A stretch of DNA of 41,333 nucleotides, from assembly GCA_012033205.1 (NCBI GenBank), contig JAAUSO010000048.1:1-41333 (forward strand). Direction: 5' to 3'. Positions within the stretch are counted from its first letter, which is position 1. Each line of letters begins with the position of its first letter. Of this stretch, positions 25,697 to 34,177 are shown piece by piece. The DNA is from Richelia sp. SL_2_1 (GTDB lineage: Bacteria > Cyanobacteriota > Cyanobacteriia > Cyanobacteriales > Nostocaceae). The notes beneath the pieces are model-generated. The model made no database searches. It was not told the origin of the DNA and was given only the letters and a program-made list of their open reading frames with translations. The position numbers and the translations under genes were made by a program.

Positions 25697-26650
25697 TCAC
25701 CGATGACCTTCCGACGGCTCCAGGGAAGGGCTTGGGGACTTATGCTTGAACACACCGTAGGCGATCGCCAGAAACACAGGGATTGCAACCAGCACCGATA
25801 GCGCCCCGTAGGTCGCGTGGTATTCGCTGATTGTGAACAGAGCTGGTGTGGTCACGGCACTTCCTGTGATGTTGATCAGGAGTATGGCGCCGATGTTGTT
25901 CGCGAAGTGCACGCCGATGGCGAGTTCAGTGGTGCCGTCAATCAGCGAGACTACAGTCCACGCCAGACCCGGAGCGAGGAAGTAGACACAGAACACCGTC
26001 AGCCAACCGCCTGCGATCGCTTCCGGGTTTCCGAGGTGCGGCAGCGTGAATATCACAGCCGACACGATCGCCAGAAAGACGCGGTTGGCCCAGATGAGGC
26101 TTGCGCCCTGCACGACGTATCCACGGAAGAAAAGCTCCTCGGTAGTGGTCTGGATTGCGGTAAGAACCAGCGCGATCGGCACGAAGCGCACAAACGCCAT
26201 GAGGTCGGAATTGAAGGAAAAGCTGTCAGGGTAGAAGAGGTACTGTCCTAGCCCACCGATCAGGCAAAATGGCACGAACCACGCCACAAACCCATGACCA
26301 ACGCGATGCCAGCTTATCTTCTTCCGCGCCGTGATCAGCGTCAGGGGATGACGGCGGTGGATAAGGGTAACGGCGATGAGAGTCCCGCCGAGAAAAAATG
26401 GGAAACCTGCCATAACAAACAGGAACTTCCCGAAAGGACTAAGTACGGAGTAATCCGGCTGGCCGCTGAGTGCGAACGCGACTAGCACGCTGGCACCAGT
26501 CCCGACCACCAGCCACGCAAAGAGGATGACCACCAGTCCCAGAACATACCGCCACCCCCGATATTTACCCCACCGGGCAGCCTCCACGTAAGTTGAGTCT
26601 TTCGCTTCCGTTCCGATTCCCAGATGTCCTTTGATTGCTTTGATCTTCAT
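25697..26650 (-). CDS. CPBP (CAAX/Abi) family intramembrane metalloprotease 2
   Basis: This 317-residue multi-pass membrane protein has the full CPBP motif set: E171, E172 and R176 in EELFFRG, H205 in TLPHLGNPE, and H248/N252 in VHFANN. The start has AGGAG six bases upstream. A cytosolic N-terminus (about 1-35) precedes the first membrane helix. The coding sequence is GC-rich and the protein resembles CPBP proteases of actinobacteria, by impression only. It lies 69 bases downstream of a TetR regulator, a common pairing, so the regulator probably controls it. HIP1 sites occur at 25761 and 26013. Confidence 0.92.
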   Translation of the reverse strand: MKIKAIKGHLGIGTEAKDSTYVEAARWGKYRGWRYVLGLVVILFAWLVVGTGASVLVAFALSGQPDYSVLSPFGKFLFVMAGFPFFLGGTLIAVTLIHRRHPLTLITARKKISWHRVGHGFVAWFVPFCLIGGLGQYLFYPDSFSFNSDLMAFVRFVPIALVLTAIQTTTEELFFRGYVVQGASLIWANRVFLAIVSAVIFTLPHLGNPEAIAGGWLTVFCVYFLAPGLAWTVVSLIDGTTELAIGVHFANNIGAILLINITGSAVTTPALFTISEYHATYGALSVLVAIPVFLAIAYGVFKHKSPSPSLEPSEGHR

Positions 26651-26719
26651 CTTTGTCTCCTTTACTCGTGCGTATATGTAGTACTTGGATCGGGTTGCTA
26701 GTTGCCGTTGCGATTGTTT

Positions 26720-27337
26720 TCAGGGTTCGACGGGGTTGCCGACGGCTCCACCTGTAGCTACGCGCACGGCGTGAGCCATGTGCTTGAGCGGGTTGCCGAT
26801 AGAGGTGCGATCAGCTCCCGCCATCAGGGCGGCACTGACATCTTCACTAATGACGCGCAAGACTGCGGTGGCAGCCGCCGCGTGCAGACGCACCTGGATA
26901 TCATCAGCCGGGCGGCGCAAACGATCCGCGATGATCTCGACCAGATCGCGCTCTATTCGATCGTGAGCCATTAGCCAAGCCGTCCGCAGATCCGGCTCTT
27001 TTTCAGCTAGGACGGTCATCTTGATCACGGCATCGTCGTAGGACTGCTGATCGGGATCTTTGGAGCGATTCGTCGCCCACTCGACGAGGTGATCTTCGAG
27101 GGAAACCTCCCGAGGCCAACGGCGCAACACCGCCACACACTCCTCTGCATCCTGCGCTAAGACTGGCTCGACACAGCTCTCCTTGTTACGAAAGTACCGC
27201 CAGAGGGTACGTACCGAAATGCCTACTGCGTCTGCAATCTGCTCGCCGGTTGTAGCAGTGACACCTTGCTCCCAGAACAAGCGCGCTGCTTCACGGGAGA
27301 TTTCCAAACGCATCCGCTCGCGCCGCTGCTCACCCAT
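26720..27337 (-). CDS. TetR family transcriptional regulator
   Basis: The 205-residue protein has an N-terminal TetR helix-turn-helix: AARLFWEQGVTATTGEQIADAVG, then ISVRTLWRYFRNKES (residues 17-54). The C-terminal ligand domain is less conserved and includes FxxxW-like arginine-rich helices. It is the first gene of the eight-gene minus-strand island and is followed closely by CPBP protease 2, its likely target. An inverted-repeat array with TGTCA half-sites lies 98 bases upstream of its start, a candidate operator. Arginine-rich, GC-rich coding and style recall actinobacterial TetR proteins, which suggests horizontal transfer. Confidence 0.92.
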   Translation of the reverse strand: MGEQRRERMRLEISREAARLFWEQGVTATTGEQIADAVGISVRTLWRYFRNKESCVEPVLAQDAEECVAVLRRWPREVSLEDHLVEWATNRSKDPDQQSYDDAVIKMTVLAEKEPDLRTAWLMAHDRIERDLVEIIADRLRRPADDIQVRLHAAAATAVLRVISEDVSAALMAGADRTSIGNPLKHMAHAVRVATGGAVGNPVEP

Positions 27338-27805
27338 CCTTTCCTAACTCTTGATCGCTTGTTGTTATACCAGTTACGGTGATACTCCACACAGTGAGCA
27401 TTTTTTCCATTGATTGGCATCAGGTTCTATTTTTTGTCACTAAATGTCATTATGACACTAAGTGACATATTTTGACAAGGGGATGCTGCACAATAGTTGC
27501 TTTTGCTGCACCGCAGCAAGCTAATGTATAAAAAGAAATTTTGGTCGCTCAGGTTAAGACACTGAACTTCTACGACGTGGACGACAAAAAACAAACAAGA
27601 ATAAGGTTTCTACAGCCGTTGAACCGTTCGTAAATTGGTAAAGGTATTGGTTAATAGCTCGGAGTTTGATAAATAATTATGATGGTAAACATCACGGACG
27701 CAAGGGAAGAGTCAATATGCTTCTGAGATTTTTTGTGTAAGTCCTGATTTATATGAGATGCTGATTAATTAATGCTGAAATTTTTTATTAAGCTAAATTT
27801 ATTTG
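27338..27805. other. Intergenic region between the island and thrB
   Basis: This region of 468 bases holds no supported gene. Besides the half-site array at 27435-27477 there are short inverted segments GCTGCAC/GTGCAGC-like near 27485-27515. The composition returns to AT-rich toward thrB. It should contain the promoters of the TetR gene (leftward) and thrB (rightward), and marks the right border of the GC-rich island. Confidence 0.6.
27435..27477. promoter_or_regulatory. Array of five TGTCA/TGACA half-sites containing a 33-base imperfect palindrome
   Basis: Half-sites start at 27435 and 27445 (TGTCA) and at 27453, 27463 and 27473 (TGACA), spaced 10, 8, 10 and 10 bases. The stretch 27435-27467 is an inverted repeat centred on 27451, matching at 14 of 16 paired positions. 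The inner TGTCAT-T-ATGACA is perfect. Helical spacing suggests a cooperative DNA-binding protein. It could be an operator of the adjacent TetR gene. It also resembles the repeated transposase-binding sites at the ends of cyanobacterial Tn7-like elements. No transposase gene is nearby. Confidence 0.6.
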
Positions 27806-28738
27806 ATGTCTGTTGTTTCTTCTGTGTGCGTCACCGTTCCCGCAACAACTGCGAATTTAGGTCCCGGTTTTGATTGTATTGGTGCAGCTTTAACGCTTTA
27901 TAACGAATTCAAGTTGACTCGGCAAGAAGTCGAGCAAAATCAAAGGCTACTTATTGAGGTTACTGGTACAGAAGCTGCACGAGTCACAACCGATGAAAGT
28001 AATCTTGTATATCAAGCATTTATAAAATTTTATCAACACATAAATCAAACACCACCCCCAGTAAAAATTGAGATTAACCTGGGAGTCCCATTAGCAAGAG
28101 GTTTGGGTAGTTCCGCAACCGCTATTGTTGGTGGATTAATCGGTGCAAATCTATTAGCAGGTGAAATTTTAACTCAACAGCAGGTAATGGAATTAGCGAT
28201 CGCCATCGAAGGACACCCGGATAATGTGGTACCAGCTTTTCTAGGTGGATGTCGTTTGACTGCAACAAGCAATAGAGGATGGGAAATTTGTGATATTCCT
28301 TGGTGTAAGGATATTGTCCCAGTAGTTGCAATTCCAGATTTTGAGCTTTCAACAAGTGAAGCACGAAAAGTATTACCAACTCAGGTAAGTCGTGGAGATG
28401 CGATTTTTAATACGGCACATTTGGGGTTACTCTTGCGGGGATTAGAAACTGGAAATAAAAATTGGTTGCAAGGTGCTTTGCAAGATAAATTACATCAACC
28501 TTACAGAAAATCACTGATTCAAGGCTACGATGATATTCATGCCGCCGCTTTATCTGCCGGTGCTTATGGCATGGTTATTAGTGGAGCCGGTCCGACACTA
28601 TTGGCATTAAGTGATACGAATAATTCTGCTGATGTAGCGGCAGCTATGGCTTCTGAGTGGCACAATCAAGGTATTATTGCACAAGTGCAAGCTCTGCAAC
28701 TTGATACCAAAGGAGCAACAAGTGTTATTCAAGGATAA
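27806..28738 (+). CDS. thrB: Homoserine kinase ThrB
   Basis: ThrB phosphorylates homoserine to O-phosphohomoserine, the substrate of threonine synthase. The 310 residues are usual for the GHMP kinase family. The N-terminal VPATTANLGPGFDCIGAAL is the substrate-side motif, LARGLGSSATAIVGG is the ATP-binding P-loop, and IEGHPDNVVPAFLGG and a C-terminal VISGAGPTLLAL region complete the set. ATG 27806 directly follows an in-frame TTG and is the better start. The next gene starts nine bases after the stop, so a two-gene transcript is likely. Confidence 0.95.
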   Translation: MSVVSSVCVTVPATTANLGPGFDCIGAALTLYNEFKLTRQEVEQNQRLLIEVTGTEAARVTTDESNLVYQAFIKFYQHINQTPPPVKIEINLGVPLARGLGSSATAIVGGLIGANLLAGEILTQQQVMELAIAIEGHPDNVVPAFLGGCRLTATSNRGWEICDIPWCKDIVPVVAIPDFELSTSEARKVLPTQVSRGDAIFNTAHLGLLLRGLETGNKNWLQGALQDKLHQPYRKSLIQGYDDIHAAALSAGAYGMVISGAGPTLLALSDTNNSADVAAAMASEWHNQGIIAQVQALQLDTKGATSVIQG

Positions 28739-28747
28739 AGAATAATT

Positions 28748-29257
28748 ATGGAGGATATGCAGGCAGAAATTGCAGCTATTCGCGCTCAGATTAATCAATT
28801 GCGTCGAGAAGGTGCTGCTCTTGCTGTAAATATCAAACCGTCTGAAGATAATTCACCGCAAGCAATAGCCGAAGTCTACCGTCGTCAAGCCAGGGAAAAT
28901 CCTCAATTGTTTGCTGAGCTTAAGGGTATAGATGAGGCGATTGTAGCTTTAGAAGCTCAATTAACAGATTATCTTGCTCAATCAAAATCTCGTCGCGGAT
29001 ACATCACCCGTCTTCCTCAACAGAAAGAAGAATTGGAAAAAGCTAGAACCAAAGCTAAAGCTCATGCAGAACGAATTAATCAACTAGCAGCAGAACTTGC
29101 AACCGAAGTCAATAGTCTCAAAGCTTGTGCCGACATTTTAACTCCGCTTTACTGGCGAATATATTACAAACCTTTCATTACTGGATTTAAAACCGTTTCT
29201 GTTCCTTATGTTCGTTGCGATGGGGATGTTTGGAATATTGTTAACCGCATCGTTTGA
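28748..29257 (+). CDS. Conserved coiled-coil protein of unknown function
   Basis: The 169-residue soluble protein is mostly helical. Two coiled-coil stretches are clear: MQAEIAAIRAQINQLRRE (4-21) and the Lys/Glu/Ala-rich segment around residues 90-130 (KEELEKARTKAKAH, INQLAAELATEV). The C-terminal YWRIYYKPFITGFKTVSVPY is a compact, aromatic end. I do not recognise a family. It starts nine bases after the thrB stop and is probably co-transcribed. A CCGACTT hairpin follows it. Confidence 0.75.
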   Translation: MEDMQAEIAAIRAQINQLRREGAALAVNIKPSEDNSPQAIAEVYRRQARENPQLFAELKGIDEAIVALEAQLTDYLAQSKSRRGYITRLPQQKEELEKARTKAKAHAERINQLAAELATEVNSLKACADILTPLYWRIYYKPFITGFKTVSVPYVRCDGDVWNIVNRIV

Positions 29258-29274
29258 TTGAGTCAGCAATCTTC

Positions 29275-29340
29275 AGAAGTCGGGTTTTTTATGTAATTAG
29301 CACCTGTGTTATGAATACTTATTCTAAAAACCCGACTTCT
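29275..29340. terminator. AGAAGTCGGGTTTT inverted repeat after the coiled-coil gene
   Basis: AGAAGTCGGGTTTTTT pairs with AAAAACCCGACTTCT around a loop of about 35 bases. It begins 18 bases after the stop codon. It can act as a transcript end for the thrB set and belongs to the same repeat family as 2952-3017, 34178-34240 and 34251-34314. Confidence 0.7.
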
Positions 29341-29441
29341 CAACCGCGTTATCCTGTATAGGGCTGTTTTGAGTTAACAACTTGAAAATTTGGTTAAAAT
29401 TTGATTAATTTTTAACTTTCTTCAAATAGACTTTATGTTAC

Positions 29442-29479
29442 AAATTGCAACGATAGCTTGAGCTGCCGTTGCAATTTTT
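29442..29479 (+). terminator. Strong hairpin with T tract upstream of ndhD
   Basis: AAATTGCAACG and CGTTGCAATTT form a perfect 11-base stem, followed by TT and C. The loop itself contains an AGCT-TG-AGCT palindrome. It lies about 163 bases before ndhD. It can be a terminator of the upstream set or an attenuator in a long ndhD leader. A promoter placed between it and ndhD would decide which. Confidence 0.7.
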
Positions 29480-29641
29480 CTTAACAAAAGTTTATGAATT
29501 CCATGAAAATACCCGAAATCTTGAGTATTTATTCCTAAAAAAAGCCAATTTTTTAATTTTATAGGGGTAAATTCTGTTTACAAAAATATAAAATGCTTAA
29601 TATAATGTAAACAAATGCGAAAATTAAACTGATTGTCAGTG

Positions 29642-31249
29642 ATGAACGAATTTCCTTGGTTGACTTCTATAATTCTGTTGCCCCTAATGGCAGCGGTTTT
29701 TATTCCTCTGATTCCTGATAAAGAAGGTAAAACCGTTCGTTGGTATGGTTTGGGTATTGCGATTGCGGACTTTACATTAATGATTTATGCCTTTTGGCAT
29801 AGTTACGATTTTCAAAACGCATCATTCCAGTTAATTGAAAAATATGCTTGGGTACCCCAGTTGGGTTTAAATTGGTCAGTAGCAGTTGACGGTTTGTCAA
29901 TGCCTTTGATCTTATTAACAGGTTTAATTAATACTTTGGCGATTTTCGCGGCTTGGAGAGTGACAAACAAGCCGCGTTTGTTTTATGGTTTGATGCTGGT
30001 GATGTACAGCGCTCAACTTGGTGTATTCCTAGCTCAAGATTTATTAATGTTCTTCTTGATGTGGGAAATTGAGTTGGTGCCGGTGTACCTGTTAATTTCG
30101 ATTTGGGGAGGGCCAAAACGTCGCTATGCGGCAACTAAATTTATTATTTATACTGCGTTTGCTTCAATATTTATTTTAGTAGCAGCTTTTGGGATGGCAT
30201 TTTCTGGAGATACCGTGACTTTCGACATGGCATCCTTGGGAATGAAAGAGTATCCCAAAACCCTGGAAATGCTTGCTTATACAGGTTTCTTAATTGCTTT
30301 CGGTGTAAAACTACCGATTTTCCCTCTTCATACTTGGTTGCCGGATGCTCACGGTGAAGCTTCTGCACCAGGTTCGATGATTTTGGCTGGTGTGTTGTTA
30401 AAGATGGGTGGTTATGGGTTAATTCGCATCAATATGGAAATGTTACCCAACGCTCACGTTTATTTTGCTCCCGTATTAGCAGTTTTAGGTGTAGTTAACA
30501 TTATTTACGGTGCTTGTTGTGCCTTTGCACAAACCAATTTGAAGCGACGTTTGGCTTACTCTTCAATCGCTCACATGGGTGTTGTGTTAATTGGCATCGC
30601 TTCCTACACGGAAATTGGTATTAGCGGTGCTGTACTGCAAATGATTTCCCATGGTTTAATAGCAGGAGCATTATTCTTTCTTTCCGGTGTCACTTACGAA
30701 CGCAGCCACACCTTGATGATGGATAAAATGGGTGGAATGGCGAAAATAATGCCCAAAACCTTTGCTTTATACACCGCTGGTGCAATGGCTTCTCTAGCAT
30801 TACCAGGAATGAGTGGTTTTGTTGGCGAATTAATGGTATTCCTGGGTATTACCAGCAGCGATGTCTACAGTTCCAGCTTCAAGGTTGTAGTTGTGTTATT
30901 GAGTGCTGTAGGCGTAATTTTGACTCCGATTTATTTACTATCTCTACTCAAACAAGTATTTTACGGCAAGCAAAATGAAGAATTACATCTGGATGCAATA
31001 GTCTCCGATGTAAAACCCCGCGAACTTTTTATTACTGCTTGTTTGTTACTACCAATTATCGGTATCGGTTTGTATCCTAAATTGGCGACACAGACTTATG
31101 ATGTGAAGACTCAAGAAGTAGCGGCTCGTGTACGTGAAGCGTTACCAGTCGTTGCATCCGAACAACCATCAAGTCTATATTCTCAAACTTTTATCTCACC
31201 AACATTGGCAGATTCAAAAGTTGCAAGTTTGATTAATATTGCTGAGTAG
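29642..31249 (+). CDS. ndhD: NAD(P)H-quinone oxidoreductase subunit 4 (NdhD), proton-pumping subunit
   Basis: NdhD is a large antiporter-like subunit of the thylakoid NDH-1 complex, which works in respiration, cyclic electron flow and, in some isoforms, CO2 uptake. From ATG 29642 the product has 535 residues and about 14 transmembrane helices. MNEFPWLTS resembles the start of NdhD1-type proteins. Family motifs include [41 protein letters not shown] and the [15 protein letters not shown] block. The lysine- and histidine-bearing helices expected for proton transfer are present. It fits the NdhD1/D2 (respiratory/cyclic) type better than D3/D4, but this is a judgement by eye. No ndhF lies next to it. 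A hairpin terminator follows. Confidence 0.93.
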   Translation: MNEFPWLTSIILLPLMAAVFIPLIPDKEGKTVRWYGLGIAIADFTLMIYAFWHSYDFQNASFQLIEKYAWVPQLGLNWSVAVDGLSMPLILLTGLINTLAIFAAWRVTNKPRLFYGLMLVMYSAQLGVFLAQDLLMFFLMWEIELVPVYLLISIWGGPKRRYAATKFIIYTAFASIFILVAAFGMAFSGDTVTFDMASLGMKEYPKTLEMLAYTGFLIAFGVKLPIFPLHTWLPDAHGEASAPGSMILAGVLLKMGGYGLIRINMEMLPNAHVYFAPVLAVLGVVNIIYGACCAFAQTNLKRRLAYSSIAHMGVVLIGIASYTEIGISGAVLQMISHGLIAGALFFLSGVTYERSHTLMMDKMGGMAKIMPKTFALYTAGAMASLALPGMSGFVGELMVFLGITSSDVYSSSFKVVVVLLSAVGVILTPIYLLSLLKQVFYGKQNEELHLDAIVSDVKPRELFITACLLLPIIGIGLYPKLATQTYDVKTQEVAARVREALPVVASEQPSSLYSQTFISPTLADSKVASLINIAE

Positions 31250-31310
31250 TAAATTAGAAATTATCAAATTCTGGGCTGGTGCTATCAAATTATTCTAGGA
31301 AGATTGAGTG

Positions 31311-31333
31311 GGGGTGATAATTGTATCATCCCC
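31311..31333. terminator. Hairpin terminator after ndhD
   Basis: GGGGTGAT and ATCATCCCC pair around a short AATTGT loop, followed by an AT-rich tail. It lies about 60 bases after the ndhD stop and 50 bases before the convergent receptor gene end at 31383, so it may serve both strands. Confidence 0.75.
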
Positions 31334-31382
31334 ATTAATTTTGAATTTTAATTACTAACTCTTAACTCTTAACTCCTAACTC

Positions 31383-33371
31383 TTATATACTTGAACTCAA
31401 ACCAACTCTCCAAGTCAAACCAGGGCTATAAATTCGATTAACTCTTTCGTATTGTTCACCTAACAAATTTTCCAAGTAAAATGTTACTCCTAAATTTTGA
31501 TTAATAGGTACGCGAGCGCTAAAGTCTAAATTGAAATAAGATGGTGAAAAATCTGTATTTTTATCACCAGGAGCGGTAAATAAAGCCCGACGAGCGCCAC
31601 TATAATAAGTACCATATAAATTAGCTTGCCATCCATCTTTTCCATAACCAATTCCTGCTTGTAAATTCGAGTAAGGAATTAAACCTAATTGTAATCCTGT
31701 TTCTGCTCCAGTTTTGATTTTGGCATCTGTGTAAGTGTAGTTGAAAAATGTTGACCAGTTAGGTGTCACATTCCATTTTAATGCAGCTTCAAACCCATTA
31801 GTATCAACTAATCCGACATTTTGCCATTGACCTTGAATTATACCTAAACGGTCATTTAAACTACTACCAAAATAAGTAAATTGACCAGTTAAATTTGATG
31901 ATAGATTCACATCAACTCCCGCAGTCCAATTAGAACCAGTTTCTGGTATTAAATCACTATTTGGCAGCCATCCATGTACGGTATCATAAAGATATTTTTG
32001 GTCTAAACCAGGATTTCGCCGTACAGAAGACAAACTTCCACGCACTGCAAGATTTGGTGATATTCCATAACGAAAACCTAAACTCGGATTAAAGTAATTT
32101 CCATACTCGGAATCAAAGTTTTGTCTTAATCCTAAATCAACTTGAAATGCATCGTTAATCTTAACAGTATTGACAGCAAATAAAGCTGTATTCAACAAAC
32201 TTTGATTTTCTGATTCGTTCAAACTAATTCTATCTGGACGAGTGCTATCTGTAATTCCATCTAAGTTGAGATTGTTGACATCCAAACCCCAACGAAGTTG
32301 ATATTTAGGAGAGATTTTCCATTCATGATCTAATCTCCCAGTAAATTGTTTTGTATCTAAAGTTCCAGTACGATAAAATTCTGTATTTTGAAAAACTGTG
32401 GGACCGTATGTATTAAAATAATCTTGGTTAAATCCTAATGTCGTTGTGAGTTGAGAATTATCGGCAAGTTGGGATTTCCAAGCTAAACCAATGTTTAACC
32501 CATCATGGTCTAATCGATCTCTTTGTAAGGGAAAACCAAAGTAAATTAAACCACGCCGACTACTGAGTGTTTTCACATCTAAACTCAGAGTGTTTTTCTC
32601 ATTTAAATCAACTGCAATATTCCCAAAGTAAGCACTAGTAGCAGTATCAGCATTAAATAAATTACCATCCGCATCGCGGTTAGCTGCACCTACAGGAACT
32701 TGATATTTATTATCGATAAAAAAGCGTTCAAAACTTAAGTTATAACGTACATTTTCAGTTCCACCACTAAAACTTGATTGTTGATTATTTGAATTCAAAG
32801 AACCAAATTCGGCAGTAGCATTTAGTTTTGGTTTACCACTACCTTGTTTGGTGATAATATTAATAACTCCACCCACTGCGGAAGAACCATACAAACTGCT
32901 TGCTGCACCACTATATAACTCTATTCGATCAATTGCTTCAACAGGAATGCTATTTAAATCTGTCGCACCATGATAAGTATTAATATTAGTATTAATTTGT
33001 CTGCCATTAATCAGAATTACCGACTGATTAATTGACGCTCCACGATAATAAGTTCCTGTATGAATATCTGCTCCATGCCCAACATCATTAATGACAAATC
33101 CCGGCATTCTTTTGAGAACATCTGCTACACTCGATGCACCTTGTTTTTCAATTTCTTCCTGATCAATTACATGAGTTGGTGTTGATTTTGGTAAAGTATT
33201 TCTCTCTCCAATCACATCTAATATAATATCATAATCATCTGTTTCTTTTGGTTCTTCACTATTATTTTGAGATATTTTGCTGGAATTACTCCTATCCCGA
33301 TCTAAAAGTGTCCATATCTCCTTATCTCTTTCCTCTCTCTTGAAAAGTTGCTCATGGGGGGAGACCCCCAA
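31383..33371 (-). CDS. TonB-dependent outer-membrane receptor, plug and barrel part (frame-split gene)
   Basis: This is an energy-coupled outer-membrane importer. The plug domain starts at TPTHVIDQEEIEKQGASSVADVLKRMPGF (shown here only by position, about residues 63-91). It continues with ILINGRQINTN, and SLYGSSAVGGVINIITKQG joins plug to barrel. The beta-barrel fills the rest, ending GLTWRVGLSSSI. A TonB-box-like DIILDVIGE precedes the plug. The frame has no signal peptide; its displayed start is a TTG inside an inserted repeat. The true N-terminus lies in another frame at 33302-33676. The two frames meet at an A8 tract (minus strand, 33409-33416), where a -1 shift would fuse them. The ligand is unknown; plug style is BtuB/FepA-like. 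Confidence 0.85.
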   Translation of the reverse strand: MGVSPHEQLFKREERDKEIWTLLDRDRSNSSKISQNNSEEPKETDDYDIILDVIGERNTLPKSTPTHVIDQEEIEKQGASSVADVLKRMPGFVINDVGHGADIHTGTYYRGASINQSVILINGRQINTNINTYHGATDLNSIPVEAIDRIELYSGAASSLYGSSAVGGVINIITKQGSGKPKLNATAEFGSLNSNNQQSSFSGGTENVRYNLSFERFFIDNKYQVPVGAANRDADGNLFNADTATSAYFGNIAVDLNEKNTLSLDVKTLSSRRGLIYFGFPLQRDRLDHDGLNIGLAWKSQLADNSQLTTTLGFNQDYFNTYGPTVFQNTEFYRTGTLDTKQFTGRLDHEWKISPKYQLRWGLDVNNLNLDGITDSTRPDRISLNESENQSLLNTALFAVNTVKINDAFQVDLGLRQNFDSEYGNYFNPSLGFRYGISPNLAVRGSLSSVRRNPGLDQKYLYDTVHGWLPNSDLIPETGSNWTAGVDVNLSSNLTGQFTYFGSSLNDRLGIIQGQWQNVGLVDTNGFEAALKWNVTPNWSTFFNYTYTDAKIKTGAETGLQLGLIPYSNLQAGIGYGKDGWQANLYGTYYSGARRALFTAPGDKNTDFSPSYFNLDFSARVPINQNLGVTFYLENLLGEQYERVNRIYSPGLTWRVGLSSSI

Positions 33372-33425
33372 GACCGCACTTTTCGCTGTGTTCTCCGCGT
33401 CTCTGCGGTTTTTTTTCGGTAATCT
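33300..33425. repeat. Interspersed palindromic repeat inserted in the receptor gene
   Basis: On the minus strand the segment reads CCGCAGAGACGCGGAGAACA, then a palindrome TGGGGG/CCCCCA (33355-33370) inside arms AAAAGT/ACTTTT (33343-33383), then a purine-rich GAGAGAGGAAAGAGATAAGG run. Similar CGCAGAGACGCGGAG and GTGCGGTCTTGGGGG modules are scattered through genomes of heterocystous cyanobacteria (from memory). It sits between the signal/leader and the plug of the receptor, a place where extra residues may be tolerated if the frame is kept. Confidence 0.7.
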
Positions 33426-33676
33426 TCTAGCGAGGAGAGAGTAACTAATTCATTGATGTTATGTCCTTGATTTTCTCTTGATTGAATTAAGAAACTGGCA
33501 TCAGTTACTGGTAAATTGAATTCGCTGAGGTTCGGGATATTTAATTGAGTTTGAGAACTATTTTTAATTTTATCTGTTAATTCTGTTTGATTTTGTTGAT
33601 TATCAATTGCAAGTGATGGAAAAGCAACAAACAGACTGATAAAAGCCATTGAAAAGAAGCATAAGTGATTTTTCAT
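33302..33676 (-). pseudogene. N-terminal part of the TonB-dependent receptor, out of frame with the rest
   Basis: The first residues MKNHLCFFSMAFISLFVAFPSLA are a signal peptide. Next comes the leader typical of cyanobacterial TonB receptors (IPNLSEFNLPVTDASFLIQS). After SSLEDYRKK the sequence enters a repeat, drifts into Arg-rich nonsense and stops at 33302. Moving to the -1 frame at CGA-AAA-AAA continues directly into the receptor frame through RRDAENTAKSAVLG. So the gene needs one extra A, a slippage event or a programmed shift to make full-length receptor. It is either a pseudogene, a phase-variable gene or a base-calling error in a homopolymer. Confidence 0.75.
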
Positions 33677-34177
33677 AGCATTTAAATGCGATTTTTTACT
33701 ATTAATTAGTGCTGAGTTTAGTATTATGATTATTTTGCGATAGGCGTTAACGCCGACGCTTTAGGTATCGCGGATCTTGCATCAGAAACTTACACAAATC
33801 GTCTTTTTAAATCTATTTATAGCATCGTAATTAGAGAGATTTAAAACTTGAAAATTTGGAGTTTTTCTAATAATATAAATTTTCGACAAACGCTAAATAG
33901 TTTCCATAATCAACATAATATAAATCATAGTAAAACAAGTAGAGGAAACAAAATTATTTCACCTACTTTCAAGAAATGTTCTCTTGCGATTGATTGATTG
34001 ATTTTAAAAGTTATAAAACTTCGTTATTTGAACTTTTTTAACTTGTTGAATACACAGAAGATTACTGCTATTTATAATCAATTGTCAACTAATTTTTAAC
34101 AAGTTTAGTATTTTTTTATCTTTGACAAGTTGTCTTAGTTAGTGTGAAGCGAGTTTGATAAATATAATCCCACAATT

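Noticed and set aside
25817-26251. 144-codon plus-strand frame opposite CPBP protease 2
   Set aside because: It is an antisense shadow of a GC-rich gene; the minus-strand frame has all CPBP motifs.
27480-27805. Possible tRNA gene as an insertion target next to the island
   Set aside because: No cloverleaf, no TTCGAATCC-type T arm and no CCA end could be found there or elsewhere in the window.
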